Numbered from the stretch's first letter, positions 33,985-43,311 are shown. The stretch: 64,000 bases of DNA from Chryseobacterium sp. (GCF_019236175.1 NZ_JAFAJM010000014.1:186001-250000), one strand, 5' to 3'. Notes: generated by a model not told the origin, from the sequence alone. A program made the numbers and translations.

Positions 33985-34806
33985 TTAGCCATTTCCGGAT
34001 TTAAAACTGTCGGGATTCTGCCCTGTATGTTTTTTAAAGAATCTGGAGAAATAAGATGCATCTCTGAATCCCAGCTTAAAAGCAATTTCCTTCACTGTAA
34101 GCGCTCCAAAGCTAAGTTCTCTTTTGGCTTCCAGAATAAGGCGCTGGCTAATCATTTTTTTTACCGTTGTTCCTCTCAAAAGACGTACAATATCATTCAG
34201 ATGATGGGTGCTTATCTTTAATTTTTCCGCGTAGAAACCGGTTTCTTTATGCACTATATAATATTTTTCAATAAGCCCTACCAATTCCTGAATTCGTTGA
34301 CGGTCATGCAATAACGGCTCCTGAGGATTAATTTGTTCCGCAATGATGATACAAAATGCTTTCAGATAAGTCTTTAAGAGTTCAGTTCTTGAGGCTCCAT
34401 TGTACTCATTTTCAATCAGTGACAGGATGGCACTGCATACATTTTCACTTTCGGAATGTAAAAAAAAGGGAAGCACTCCTCCTGTAAGTACCCATTCTAT
34501 ATCACAGGCTTCGTTGAAAATCTCCCGGCTTATAGCCATTGCATATCCTACCTCTCCTTCTATTTTCATATTGAATGCCTGTCCGGGTGCAATGATACAG
34601 ATTTGGTTGTTCCCAAGCTTATAGCTTTCAAAGTCCAATTCTAAGCGGCTGTTTTCATATACTTCTCTGAACCATATAATTTCAAAAAAATTATGGCGGT
34701 GAACATCATGAAAATTTTCCGGTCCTGCGGCTGTCAGAGTGCTCATCTGAAATTCTTCAGAAGTCAGATGATGAACGGGAATATCTTTTTCTGTTGAACT
34801 CATCAT
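33985..34806 (-). CDS. AraC-family transcriptional regulator
   Basis: 273-aa regulator: N-terminal cupin-like sensing domain (HHLTSEEFQM...HRHNFFEIIWF) and C-terminal double helix-turn-helix (about 170-272: LRGTTVKKMISQRLILEAKRELSFGALTVKEIAFKLGFRDASYFSRFFKKHTGQNPDSFK). The start is put at the MMSSTEKD pair of Met codons, because the longer frame would run back through the thiL terminator and into thiL. It lies 168 bp upstream of the Bcr/CflA pump, a plausible target. Ligand unknown. Confidence 0.88.
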   Translation of the reverse strand: MMSSTEKDIPVHHLTSEEFQMSTLTAAGPENFHDVHRHNFFEIIWFREVYENSRLELDFESYKLGNNQICIIAPGQAFNMKIEGEVGYAMAISREIFNEACDIEWVLTGGVLPFFLHSESENVCSAILSLIENEYNGASRTELLKTYLKAFCIIIAEQINPQEPLLHDRQRIQELVGLIEKYYIVHKETGFYAEKLKISTHHLNDIVRLLRGTTVKKMISQRLILEAKRELSFGALTVKEIAFKLGFRDASYFSRFFKKHTGQNPDSFKSGNG

Positions 34807-34839
34807 ATATTCATCATGTATTTTGTGTGATAAACAGAA

Positions 34840-34861
34840 ACCACAGCAAAAAAGCTGCGGT
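34840..34861 (-). terminator. Terminator of thiL
   Basis: Minus-strand ACCGCAGC-TTTTTT-GCTGTGGT, a stem with one G-U pair that forms only in the minus-strand RNA, followed by TTTCTGTTT. It lies 32 bp past the thiL stop. Confidence 0.7.
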
Positions 34862-34892
34862 CCCCCTACAATATTTACAATTAAATGTAATT

Positions 34893-35957
34893 TTATCCGT
34901 TTTGCTGATTGCCTAAAAAAGCATCCCATCCCTGTGCGGTAAGTGCTACCAGCTGATTGGAGCCTCTTGCCACCATAAAGTTTCCGTCTTCTTTTTCTAC
35001 CGCATGCCCGATAATGGTAAAATCAGGATGATTTTTTATTTTATCAAAATCATTCGGAGCAATCGTAAACAGTAATTCGTAGTCTTCTCCACCGCTTAAA
35101 GCGGTCATTACAGGATTAAGGTTCATTTCATCAGCTGTAGAAATCGTAAGACTATCCATTGGAATTTTTTCTTCGTATAATCTGAATCCTACATTCGACT
35201 GATCGGAAAGGTGAAGGATTTCAGAAGCCAGACCATCAGAGATATCAATCATAGAAGTTGGTTTGATATCCAGTTCTTCCAAAATTGCTTTAACATCTGT
35301 TCTTGCTTCAGGTTTCAGCTGTCTCTCAAGAATGTAATCATACCCCTCCATCTCCGGCTGCATATTAGGGTTTGCCAGATAAACGGCATGCTCTCTTTCC
35401 AGAACCTGAAGCCCCATATATGCTCCACCTAAATCTCCTGTTACCACCAGAAGATCATTCGCTTTTGCCCCGTTTCTCTTTACAAGATTCTCACCATTTT
35501 CAATACCTACAGCTGTGATACTCATTACCAGTCCCGAATTAGAGCTGGTTGTATCTCCTCCGATAAGATCAACCTTATATCTCGTACAGGCTGCCTGAAT
35601 ACCGGCGTAAATTTCTTCTAAAGCTTCTACCGGAAAACGACTTGAAACAGCCAGAGATACCAGGATTTGCGTAGGCACCGCATTCATGGCCGCTATATCA
35701 CTGAGATTAACTACCACAGCTTTGTATCCTAAGTGCTTTAAGGGCACATAGCCCAGATTAAAATGTACCCCTTCTGCCAAAACATCGGTTGTAAGGACTA
35801 CTTTTTTATTTTCAGGATTGATAACTGCCGCGTCATCTCCCACTCCAAGCTCTGAGGAATCATTAGATAAAGGGAAATGCTCGGTCAGATGCTTAATAAG
35901 GCCAAATTCTCCTAATTTCGAAATCGGGGTTAGTTCCTGTGATTTATCTTCAAACAT
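34893..35957 (-). CDS. thiL: Thiamine-monophosphate kinase
   Basis: 354-aa PurM/AIR-synthase-fold kinase that makes thiamine diphosphate from thiamine monophosphate and ATP. Signatures: GEFGLIKHL near the N-terminus, GVGDDAAVI, TTDVLAEGVHFNL, GGDTTSS, VTGDLGGAYMGL, SMIDISDGLASEILHLS, and LSGGEDYELLF. Length is normal. The last step of thiamine-diphosphate synthesis; no other thi genes are nearby. Confidence 0.95.
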   Translation of the reverse strand: MFEDKSQELTPISKLGEFGLIKHLTEHFPLSNDSSELGVGDDAAVINPENKKVVLTTDVLAEGVHFNLGYVPLKHLGYKAVVVNLSDIAAMNAVPTQILVSLAVSSRFPVEALEEIYAGIQAACTRYKVDLIGGDTTSSNSGLVMSITAVGIENGENLVKRNGAKANDLLVVTGDLGGAYMGLQVLEREHAVYLANPNMQPEMEGYDYILERQLKPEARTDVKAILEELDIKPTSMIDISDGLASEILHLSDQSNVGFRLYEEKIPMDSLTISTADEMNLNPVMTALSGGEDYELLFTIAPNDFDKIKNHPDFTIIGHAVEKEDGNFMVARGSNQLVALTAQGWDAFLGNQQNG

Positions 35958-36037
35958 AAATTGTTGTATTAATGTACACTGTAAAAATCAATACTATTTT
36001 TACAATTCTTTCTGTAATATTAAATGCTGAAATTCAA

Positions 36038-36532
36038 TTATTTAGTAAATTCCGCCGGGTCAATATTGTGCGGATGAAAAGGAAATTTTTTAAAGTCTTC
36101 TTTTGTAAGTACCACAGTTTCCGGGCTCTTATATTTATTCATTGCTTCTATCACATCATCCGGCGGAGTTGTCATTTTTCTCAGCATCATATCAATCCAG
36201 ACTCCGGTTGCTTCAGAAGTTGCACAATGCACACCATCCGGTGTATAGAATTTATGGACAAAACGATAGATAGAAGAATCATCTGAGCATCCGTCTATTT
36301 CCACACTTACAATGACCGTCTGATCAGCATAAATTTCTTTGAAAAAAGAATATCTTTCATGTAAGATTACCGGACCTATCCCCCATCTGCTTAATTGGGT
36401 AACTCCCATTTTTTCTTTCGTCATAAAAGCCATTCTGGCCTGAGCACAGTATTGTACATATGATGAATTGGCCAAATGCTTGTTGGCATCAAGGTCACTC
36501 CAGCGTACTTCGAATGTATGGTAAAATATCAT
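36038..36532 (-). CDS. Acyl-CoA thioesterase, hotdog fold (4HBT)
   Basis: 164-aa hotdog thioesterase of the YbgC/FadM type. FEVRWSDLDANKHLANSSYVQYCAQARMAFM contains the catalytic-Asp and N-x-x-Y pattern of the 4HBT family (R-x-x-D-x-D-x-x-x-H-x-N). It hydrolyses acyl-CoA of unknown chain length. Single gene; 80 bp upstream of the thiL start on the same strand. Confidence 0.88.
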   Translation of the reverse strand: MIFYHTFEVRWSDLDANKHLANSSYVQYCAQARMAFMTKEKMGVTQLSRWGIGPVILHERYSFFKEIYADQTVIVSVEIDGCSDDSSIYRFVHKFYTPDGVHCATSEATGVWIDMMLRKMTTPPDDVIEAMNKYKSPETVVLTKEDFKKFPFHPHNIDPAEFTK

Positions 36533-36604
36533 ATGAAAATCTTTTTTGGGATCATTAAATTATATTCTTCAAAAATACTCAAATAAGATGGTTTATAAAA
36601 ATTG

Positions 36605-36612
36605 TACTTTTG
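36605..36612 (+). promoter_or_regulatory. -7 box of the BaiN-type flavoprotein operon
   Basis: TACTTTTG, exact TAnnTTTG, 33 bp before the ATG. Confidence 0.5.
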
Positions 36613-36645
36613 GAAAAATAATCTTCAGCATAGGATTACACATAC

Positions 36646-37848
36646 ATGAAACATATCATTATTATCGGAGGCGGGGCTGCAGGCTTTTTCTGCGCGTCGA
36701 ACCTTGACGAAACGAAATACAATATTACCATTTTAGAACAGAATTCGGATGTCCTTCAAAAAGTGAAAATATCCGGCGGGGGACGCTGTAATGTCACCCA
36801 TGCCTGTTTTGATCCAAGGGAGCTGGTACAATTTTATCCCCGTGGAAATAAAGAACTTCTTAGTGTTTTCACCAAATTTCAGCCGGGAGACACTATGGAA
36901 TGGTTCGATCAGCGAAATGTTCCTTTAAAAATTGAAAATGATAACCGTACTTTTCCGGAAAGCAATTCTTCCCAAACCATTATCAATACTTTTTTGAATG
37001 AGACACAAAAGAAAAATGTTATCGTCAAAACAAAATGCACCGTCAAAGAGATTGAAAAACAAGATAATAAGTACCTCATCAGAACCACTTCCGGAGATTT
37101 TGAGGCAGATTATATAGTGTATACAACCGGCAGTTCTCCAAAATCACTGAAAATCATTGAAAATCTGGGGCATAAAATTGTCAATCTTGTCCCTTCCCTT
37201 TTTACTTTCAATATTAAAGATGAGTTGCTAACAGCACTTCCGGGAACAAGTTTTGAAAACGCAGGTATTTCAATTCCCAAGCTGAAAACCGAAGAAAGCG
37301 GCCCGCTGCTGATTACCCATTGGGGACTTTCCGGACCTGCTGTTTTAAAAATTTCCGCATGGGAAGCGATAAGCCTTGCCCGTTTACAGTATAATTTTGA
37401 AATTGAAGTTAATTTTATTTCTACCCCAGTAGATGAAGCAGAAGAAGCTTTTCAGAATTTCAAACAATCCAATCCTAAAAAGACCATCGGACAATCGAAA
37501 ATTTTTGACATTACCAACAGGTTCTGGCAAAAGATCCTGGATATTTCAAAAGTTGACCTCAATAAACAGGTAGCCAATATTTCGGGAAAAGAAATGCAGA
37601 CTATCCTGGAAAATCTTTGTAAAAAGAAATTTCAGGTGACCGGAAAATCAACTTTTAAAGACGAATTCGTAACCGCAGGAGGTGTTGATTTAAAGGAAAT
37701 TAATTTTAAAAATATGTCTTCAAAACTTCTTCCTAATTTTTATATTGCCGGAGAAGTATTGAATATAGATGCTGTAACCGGTGGATTTAATTTTCAGGCT
37801 TGCTGGAGCGAAGGCTGGTTGATTGCACAAGATCTGAATACTTTATAA
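36646..37848 (+). CDS. HI0933/BaiN-family flavoprotein
   Basis: 400-aa FAD-dependent oxidoreductase with an N-terminal Rossmann motif IIIGGGAAGFFCA, the family-specific KVKISGGGRCNVTH loop, an inserted domain (about 180-310) and the C-terminal FAD-contact EFVTAGGVDLKEI...GLYIAGE-like segment (here FYIAGEVLNIDAVTGGFNFQACWSEGWLIA). Substrate unknown; homologues are often called NAD(P)/FAD-dependent oxidoreductase or aminoacetone oxidase-like. It starts a close-packed plus-strand run of four genes (spacing 2, 5 and -4 bp). Confidence 0.9.
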   Translation: MKHIIIIGGGAAGFFCASNLDETKYNITILEQNSDVLQKVKISGGGRCNVTHACFDPRELVQFYPRGNKELLSVFTKFQPGDTMEWFDQRNVPLKIENDNRTFPESNSSQTIINTFLNETQKKNVIVKTKCTVKEIEKQDNKYLIRTTSGDFEADYIVYTTGSSPKSLKIIENLGHKIVNLVPSLFTFNIKDELLTALPGTSFENAGISIPKLKTEESGPLLITHWGLSGPAVLKISAWEAISLARLQYNFEIEVNFISTPVDEAEEAFQNFKQSNPKKTIGQSKIFDITNRFWQKILDISKVDLNKQVANISGKEMQTILENLCKKKFQVTGKSTFKDEFVTAGGVDLKEINFKNMSSKLLPNFYIAGEVLNIDAVTGGFNFQACWSEGWLIAQDLNTL

Positions 37849-37850
37849 CC

Positions 37851-38258
37851 ATGAAAAAAATAGTATTATCGTTGCTTTTAGGAAGTTTCACTTTTTTTCA
37901 GGCACAAAAAACAGAAACGTCTCCCTCTCAGGATCATTCCAGAGATCATTATATTCCCGATGCCTCTAAACCTGCAGAATACCCGGGTGGTTTTACGGCA
38001 TTCAGAATGGAAGTATCAAGAAAAATCAGGACAAATAAAATAATAGGGACAAAAGGAGTTATACGTGCCAATGCAAGATTTTCAGTCAGCAATAAAGGTG
38101 AGATAGAAAAAGTCGTAGTAACGGGAGATAATGAAAGCTTCAACAGAGAAATCGAAAACGCTGTTAAATCGATACACACGCGATGGAAACCTGAAGAATA
38201 CAAAGGAACACCCGTATCTGGCTGGTATAATATCTCATTTACGTTCAGTTTTGATTAA
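37851..38258 (+). CDS. Small secreted TonB-C-terminal-like protein
   Basis: 135 aa, signal MKKIVLSLLLGSFTFFQAQ, then a single TonB/TolA-C-terminal-like domain: PAEYPGGFTAFRMEVSRKI...GVIRANARFSVSNKGEIEKVVVTGDNESFNREIENAVKSI...WKPEEYKGTPVSGWYNISFTFSFD. There is no membrane anchor or Pro-rich arm, so it is not a working TonB. The start is set at the ATG 2 bp after the flavoprotein stop; the longer frame overlaps that gene. Function unknown; it may bind periplasmic parts of envelope machines. Confidence 0.75.
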   Translation: MKKIVLSLLLGSFTFFQAQKTETSPSQDHSRDHYIPDASKPAEYPGGFTAFRMEVSRKIRTNKIIGTKGVIRANARFSVSNKGEIEKVVVTGDNESFNREIENAVKSIHTRWKPEEYKGTPVSGWYNISFTFSFD

Positions 38259-38263
38259 ATACG

Positions 38264-38902
38264 ATGCTTTCAGCTAAAAGAAATATTTCAAGGCTCTCTA
38301 AAATCCTATTGATCACAGGGTTTGGATATTTCTTTTGGCTGATGTTAAAAATCACACTGGAATATATTCCTTTTAATCCGAATGTAAGCTTTCTGATGAT
38401 TAAACAAACTGAGGTGGAACAAAAACCGGAATACCTTTATTTTTTCTACACTCACGTTTATACCAGTATTTTTATACTTCTTTCAGGTTTTCTGGCGATT
38501 CTCAGGAAAGATTTCGGTGTAAAAAATTTTCACAAAAACATGGGAAAAATCTATATTTTTCTCATTCTGATACTGGCTGCTCCATCAGGAATTTATATGG
38601 GCTTCTTTGCCAACGGAGGAATTTTATCCAAAGTTTCCTTCGTGATACTGGGCATCTTATGGTGGTGTTCCACTTTTAAAGCCTACCGGCTGGCCCTACA
38701 ACGTAAGTTTAAAGATCACAAACAATGGATGTGGCGAAGCTTTGCTTTTACTTTATCTGCCATTACCCTAAGAATGTGGAAGGTTATTATTGTATATTTA
38801 TTTCACCCCGATCCTATGGATGTTTACCAGATTATTGCCTGGGCAGGATGGGTTCCTAATATCCTTATTATTGAATATTTAATCACAAAAAAACAGATAT
38901 GA
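38264..38902 (+). CDS. DUF2306 membrane protein
   Basis: 212-aa integral membrane protein with six to seven spans. FYTHVYTSIFILLSGFLAILRKDFGVKNFHKNMGKIYI and the RKFKDHKQWMWRSFAFTLSAITLRMW segment (His-x-x-x-H-like pairs near span ends) are the DUF2306 pattern; the family has been compared to haem-binding or ferric-reductase-like proteins, but the role is unproven. Its stop overlaps the next start by 4 nt. Confidence 0.8.
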   Translation: MLSAKRNISRLSKILLITGFGYFFWLMLKITLEYIPFNPNVSFLMIKQTEVEQKPEYLYFFYTHVYTSIFILLSGFLAILRKDFGVKNFHKNMGKIYIFLILILAAPSGIYMGFFANGGILSKVSFVILGILWWCSTFKAYRLALQRKFKDHKQWMWRSFAFTLSAITLRMWKVIIVYLFHPDPMDVYQIIAWAGWVPNILIIEYLITKKQI

Positions 38903-39816
38903 AAATTGTAAATTACACCTTAATTTCCTTATTGACAGTCTCTTTGGCAAGCTGCAAAAAGGAAGGAAAAACAAACGAATCCGGGAAAGATTCCCTGACC
39001 GCAAAGAAAGATTCTGTTATCATTCCTGAAATTCACAAAGAATACTACGGAATCTATACCGGAGAATTCTTCGGAGCAGAAAAAATGATTGATGAAACTG
39101 ATGGTTCTGAATATGAAGGAGGAACCTACAAGAAAATCTCTTTAAAAATCAACAGAATCACTAAAGACAGTGTCTACGGACAAAGCATCGTAAGCGGCAA
39201 TCAAAGACCCTTCAGAGGAATATTTAATGAAACCTCCGGCTCTTTTATTCTGGATGAACCCGGTAATGATAAAACGGACGGAAGATTTGAAGTAAAACTG
39301 AAAGGAGACAGCTTAACCGGTAAATGGAATGCTTTTAATAAAACTGCGGTAAAAGCGCCTGCAAAAGATCTTAAATTAGTCAAAAAAGAATTTGTTTATA
39401 ATCCCAATTTCATGCTGGATAAAGACTCTAATCTGGTAGACTGGTCTAACCCAAAAGAATTTGTAGAAAAATATACCGATGACACCGGAAAAACGGAAAG
39501 CTATACAACATCTAAAAACCGGGTAGCCTCTGAAGCGATATTTAAGCTTAATGCTTCCAAACAGAAACTCACGGAAAAAGATCTTAAAAACCTAAGAAAA
39601 CTGGATCTCGAGATTATCAAAAACTCAGTATTTGCAAGACACGGCTATTCTTTTAAAAAAGAAACATACAGAAATTTCTTTGAACAAACGGACTGGTATA
39701 TTCCGGTATCCAATAATGTAGACCACGACCTTTCACCTCTGGAAAAAGAAAATGTGGCTTTACTGAGCCGTTTCACCAAATATGCAGAAGATAAATACGA
39801 CAGCTTTGGAAGATAG
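38899..39816 (+). CDS. YARHG-domain lipoprotein
   Basis: 305-aa lipoprotein with lipobox ending at C19 (LASCK). The N-terminal 50-160 region is a lipocalin-like or beta module (YYGIYTGEFFGAEK...GQSIVSGNQRPFRGIFNE); the C-terminal region holds the YARHG domain (SVFARHGYSFKKETYRNFFEQTDWYIP), an extracellular domain commonly at the ends of bacterial surface proteins. Coupled by overlap to the DUF2306 gene. Convergent with the DUF2809 gene 12 bp downstream. Confidence 0.85.
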   Translation: MKIVNYTLISLLTVSLASCKKEGKTNESGKDSLTAKKDSVIIPEIHKEYYGIYTGEFFGAEKMIDETDGSEYEGGTYKKISLKINRITKDSVYGQSIVSGNQRPFRGIFNETSGSFILDEPGNDKTDGRFEVKLKGDSLTGKWNAFNKTAVKAPAKDLKLVKKEFVYNPNFMLDKDSNLVDWSNPKEFVEKYTDDTGKTESYTTSKNRVASEAIFKLNASKQKLTEKDLKNLRKLDLEIIKNSVFARHGYSFKKETYRNFFEQTDWYIPVSNNVDHDLSPLEKENVALLSRFTKYAEDKYDSFGR

Positions 39817-39828
39817 ATCTCTTAGAAA

Positions 39829-40227
39829 TTATGAGATTGAAGCTAAGCTTTTAGAGGTCTTCATTCTTATAAAGATGAATAAAAATAAGCAGCCTACGGC
39901 ATAACACAGCATATCAATCCATGAAAATGAATTTCCGATCACAATATACATCAGGCTTCCCTTTCGGAAGCCTAATTTTTCGGCTATATTAAAATACTGT
40001 CCTCCCTCAATCAGAAAAGAAAATATCAGAATTCCCAGAATCAGCTTCTGATTACTATTTACCTCTATAAAGCTCTTTATTAAGGTATAAAGCAGCATTA
40101 CTACAATAACATCGCCCAGATAGGCTCTGATAAAAAAGATGTTTTTTAGTACGGTAGCGATGAGAACTTCAACAAGGAAGATCAATAGGGTCAGAAGAAA
40201 ATATTTCAGGCTAAATTTAAATTTCAT
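39829..40227 (-). CDS. DUF2809 membrane protein
   Basis: 132-aa protein with four spans and the family motif FIRAYLGDVIVVMLLYTL and the C-terminal GNSFSWIDMLCYAVGCLFLF. Function unknown; members look like small inner-membrane proteins. Tail to tail with the YARHG gene. Confidence 0.85.
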   Translation of the reverse strand: MKFKFSLKYFLLTLLIFLVEVLIATVLKNIFFIRAYLGDVIVVMLLYTLIKSFIEVNSNQKLILGILIFSFLIEGGQYFNIAEKLGFRKGSLMYIVIGNSFSWIDMLCYAVGCLFLFIFIRMKTSKSLASIS

Positions 40228-40363
40228 TGTTATTATTCCTGTTTAGATCTTACACTTCAACAAATATATCAAAACTCACGCATTGGCAGCAAAAAAGCAT
40301 AAAACACTCATTATCCGCGAAATAAAACAACACAAAATACTCACAATCAATTGAATTAGTCAA

Positions 40364-40371
40364 TATTTTTG
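40364..40371 (+). promoter_or_regulatory. -7 box of the leader-peptide gene
   Basis: TATTTTTG, exact TAnnTTTG, 31 bp before the ATG of the 53-codon gene, so the small gene appears to have its own promoter. Confidence 0.55.
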
Positions 40372-40402
40372 TATATTAGCTTACAATCAAATTAAAAATA
40401 TC

Positions 40403-40564
40403 ATGAAAAAATCAAACATTCAAACGAGAAAACTGACTAAAAAAGAAATGAAGGAAATCAGTGGGGCAAGACCGTTCTGTCCATTGGTAGTAAGCTGTTT
40501 TGATCCTTCTACCGGACAGGAGATGTATGGGGTTCACGGGATTCAGGACGGCCCTTGCTGCTAG
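40403..40564 (+). CDS. Small bacteriocin-type leader peptide (53 aa)
   Basis: 53-aa peptide beginning MKKSNIQTRKLTKKEMKE followed by ISGA. The L-T-K-K-E-M-K-E-I-S-G-A segment is the double-glycine-type leader seen on bacteriocin-like and pheromone-like peptides; the second Gly is Ala here. The 32-residue core (after position 22) has Cys at 26, 32, 52 and 53, a Pro/Gly-rich middle and a C-terminal Cys-Cys. A perfect -7 box lies upstream, and a strong terminator starts 21 bp after the stop. No dedicated transporter-peptidase, modifying enzyme or immunity gene is nearby, so export and function are unknown. The family is common in Chryseobacterium from memory. Confidence 0.75.
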   Translation: MKKSNIQTRKLTKKEMKEISGARPFCPLVVSCFDPSTGQEMYGVHGIQDGPCC

Positions 40565-40585
40565 TCGGCATCTTCTTGTTATAAT

Positions 40586-40622
40586 AAAAAATGATTGGGT
40601 TAACCTCCAATCATTTTTTTTA
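40586..40622. terminator. Terminator shared by the peptide gene and mutS
   Basis: Twelve-bp stem AAAAATGATTGG/CCAATCATTTTT with a 9-nt loop and a further T-run on the plus strand. The mutS stop codon lies in the loop, so the two convergent genes end on the same structure. Confidence 0.88.
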
Positions 40623-43188
40623 TGGCATTCAGCTTCATTAAAGCTTCAATGGGTGTCAGTGTATTGATATCTATTTTGGTAAGCTCCTCACGGATATTTT
40701 CCAGTACAGGATCGTCCAGCTGGAAGAAAGAAAGCTGCATATTTTCTTCAGTTACTCTTTTCATACTCTCCGATGTTCCGCCGCTCTGAGCTCTGCTGGC
40801 TTCAAGTGTTTTAAGGATCTCATTCGCTCTGCTTACCACCTTCGCGGGCATTCCGGCTAATTTAGCAACATGAATACCAAAGCTGTGTTCACTGCCTCCC
40901 GGAACCAGCTTTCTAAGGAAAATAATATTTCCTTTATTCTCCTGAATGGAAACATGGAAATTCTTCACTCTTTCAAAATTCACCGTCATTTCGTTCAGCT
41001 CATGATAGTGGGTTGCAAACAGGGTTTTAGCCTGAGTCGGATGCTGATGAAGGTATTCTGCAATGGCCCACGCAATGGAGACTCCGTCATACGTAGAAGT
41101 ACCGCGTCCTATCTCATCCAGAAGAATAAGGCTTCGTTCCGAAATATTATTCAGGATATTGGCTGCTTCGTTCATTTCAACCATGAAAGTAGATTCGCCG
41201 GCAGAAATATTATCTGTCGCTCCTACTCTGGTAAAAATTTTATCAAGCAATCCGATCTCTGCATGTTTCGCGGGTACAAAACTTCCGATTTGTGCTAAAA
41301 GACAAACAATTGCCGTCTGACGCAGAATTGCTGACTTACCGGCCATGTTTGGCCCTGTAACCATAATAATCTGCTGAGCATCTTTATCTAAAAAGATATC
41401 ATTTGGAATATATTTTTCTCCCAACGGAAGAGCATTTTCAATAATCGGATGCCTTGCTTCTTTTAAATCAATCGCGTATCCGTCATTCAGAATGGGCTTT
41501 GTATAACTTTCAGAAACGGCCAGTTCGGATAATCCGGCAGCCACATCAAGCTGGGCAATGATATGGGAGTTCTGCTGAATCTGGTCGATATAAACCATTG
41601 TTTCGGCACATACATTTCTGTACAGCTCATTTTCCAGAACACCTATTTTCTCTTCTGCACCCAGAATCTGATTTTCATATTCTTTTAATTCTTCTGTTAT
41701 ATACCGCTCAGCGTTCACGAGAGTCTGTTTTCTTACCCAGTCTGCGGGAACTTTATCCTTATGTGTATTTCTAACTTCAATATAATATCCGAAAACATTA
41801 TTGAAATCAATTTTAAGACTTGAAATTCCCGTTCGTTCAATTTCCCTCTGGCACATTTCATCAAGGAATCCGCGTCCTTTACTTTGAAGACCCCTCAGTC
41901 TGTCAAGTTCTTCAGAAACTCCTTCTTTAATTACATTTCCTTTGGCAATACTCACAGGAAGTTCCACGTTAAGATTATTTTGTAAAAACCTGATCAGTTC
42001 TTCCAGATCATATAACGGTTCCAACCAGGCCAATACTTCTGCATGAGAATGAAGGAGTCCTTTTATCATATGGATATTGATTAAACTCTGACGCAGGTAC
42101 CCCAATTCTTTGGGTGAAATTTTTTCTGCCGCCAGTTTTCCCATTAATCGGTCCAGATCAGAAATAGACTTTAACAACTGGCTGATTTCATATTTCAAAG
42201 GGTCGTTTTCATTTAAAAAATCAATCAGAGAAAGTCTTCTCATAATCTCATCCACTGATTTTAAAGGAAGTATGATTCTTCTTCTCAGGAGTCTTCCTCC
42301 CATCGGAGTGGATGTTTTATCAATAATATCAAGCAATGATTTGCCCTGAGCATTACTCGGATAAACGATTTCCAGATTTCTTAAGGTGAAATTATCCATC
42401 ATCAGATACTCTTCCTGAGGAATGATCTGAAGCCTGGTAATATGAGAAAGCAGGTTATGATGGGTATCTTCCACCAGATAGGCAAAAATGGCACCTGCTG
42501 CTGTAATCGCTAATGGAAGGTTTTCTACCCCAAACCCTTTTAAAGAACTGGTTTTAAAGTGGTTTGTTAATTTTTCGTAGGCAAAATTATACTGAAATGC
42601 CCAGTCTTCAAGTTTAAAAGCATTTTTATTTTTAATCTGTTCCGGAATCTGTACGCTTCTCTGGAAAATAATTTCACTCGGATCAAAAGTATTTACAATA
42701 TGCTGAAGCTTATCCAGATTTCCTTCACTGACTAAAAACTCACCCGTAGAAATATCTACCAATGCTATTCCGTATTTTTCTTTCTCCTTATGTAAAGAAA
42801 GCAGGAAGTTATTCTTTTTGGAATTTAATACCTGGTCGTTAAATGTCACTCCGGGAGTCACCAGCTCGGTAACTCCTCTTTTTACAATTCCTTTTACCAT
42901 TTTCGGATCTTCCAGCTGATCACAGATGGCCACTCTCATCCCGGCTCTCACCAGTTTCGGAAGATAAGAATCTATGGAATGGTGTGGAAACCCGGCCAAT
43001 TCAACACTTCCTTCCCCGTTATTTCTTTTGGTCAGAACAATGCCCAGAATCTGAGATGTTCTTACTGCATCCTGCCCAAAAGTTTCATAAAAATCTCCCA
43101 CTCTGAAAAGTAAAAGTGCATCAGGGTACTTTGCCTTGATGGTATTATACTGTGTCATTAATGGAGTTTCCTTCTTCGATTTTGCCAT
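40600..43188 (-). CDS. mutS: DNA mismatch repair protein MutS
   Basis: 862-aa mismatch sensor. Domain I has the mismatch-wedge motif RVGDFYETFG (Phe-x-Glu near residues 32-34); connector, lever (about 275-560), clamp and ATPase domains follow. Walker A GPNMAGKS is at 612-619, then ISAGESTFMVEMNEAANIL, Walker B LILLDEIGRGTSTYDG and the ATHYHEL switch His. C-terminal helix-turn-helix and a short tail are present, and the length is normal for MutS1. Single gene convergent with the small leader-peptide gene. Confidence 0.97.
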   Translation of the reverse strand: MAKSKKETPLMTQYNTIKAKYPDALLLFRVGDFYETFGQDAVRTSQILGIVLTKRNNGEGSVELAGFPHHSIDSYLPKLVRAGMRVAICDQLEDPKMVKGIVKRGVTELVTPGVTFNDQVLNSKKNNFLLSLHKEKEKYGIALVDISTGEFLVSEGNLDKLQHIVNTFDPSEIIFQRSVQIPEQIKNKNAFKLEDWAFQYNFAYEKLTNHFKTSSLKGFGVENLPLAITAAGAIFAYLVEDTHHNLLSHITRLQIIPQEEYLMMDNFTLRNLEIVYPSNAQGKSLLDIIDKTSTPMGGRLLRRRIILPLKSVDEIMRRLSLIDFLNENDPLKYEISQLLKSISDLDRLMGKLAAEKISPKELGYLRQSLINIHMIKGLLHSHAEVLAWLEPLYDLEELIRFLQNNLNVELPVSIAKGNVIKEGVSEELDRLRGLQSKGRGFLDEMCQREIERTGISSLKIDFNNVFGYYIEVRNTHKDKVPADWVRKQTLVNAERYITEELKEYENQILGAEEKIGVLENELYRNVCAETMVYIDQIQQNSHIIAQLDVAAGLSELAVSESYTKPILNDGYAIDLKEARHPIIENALPLGEKYIPNDIFLDKDAQQIIMVTGPNMAGKSAILRQTAIVCLLAQIGSFVPAKHAEIGLLDKIFTRVGATDNISAGESTFMVEMNEAANILNNISERSLILLDEIGRGTSTYDGVSIAWAIAEYLHQHPTQAKTLFATHYHELNEMTVNFERVKNFHVSIQENKGNIIFLRKLVPGGSEHSFGIHVAKLAGMPAKVVSRANEILKTLEASRAQSGGTSESMKRVTEENMQLSFFQLDDPVLENIREELTKIDINTLTPIEALMKLNAIKKMIGG

Positions 43189-43311
43189 AGTAAAAAATGA
43201 GCCCCAAATTTAGAAAAATAAATCAGGCTTATAGAATTGTTTCCCCGTTAATCTTTCTATAAACTTTTTCTTATCAGTAATTAATTGTATTTTCACCATA
43301 AAATACAACCC

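Noticed and set aside
34807..34929. Extended N-terminus of the AraC-type regulator
   Set aside because: The extra 41 codons run through the thiL terminator and into the thiL coding end; a normal AraC N-terminus starts at the MM pair.
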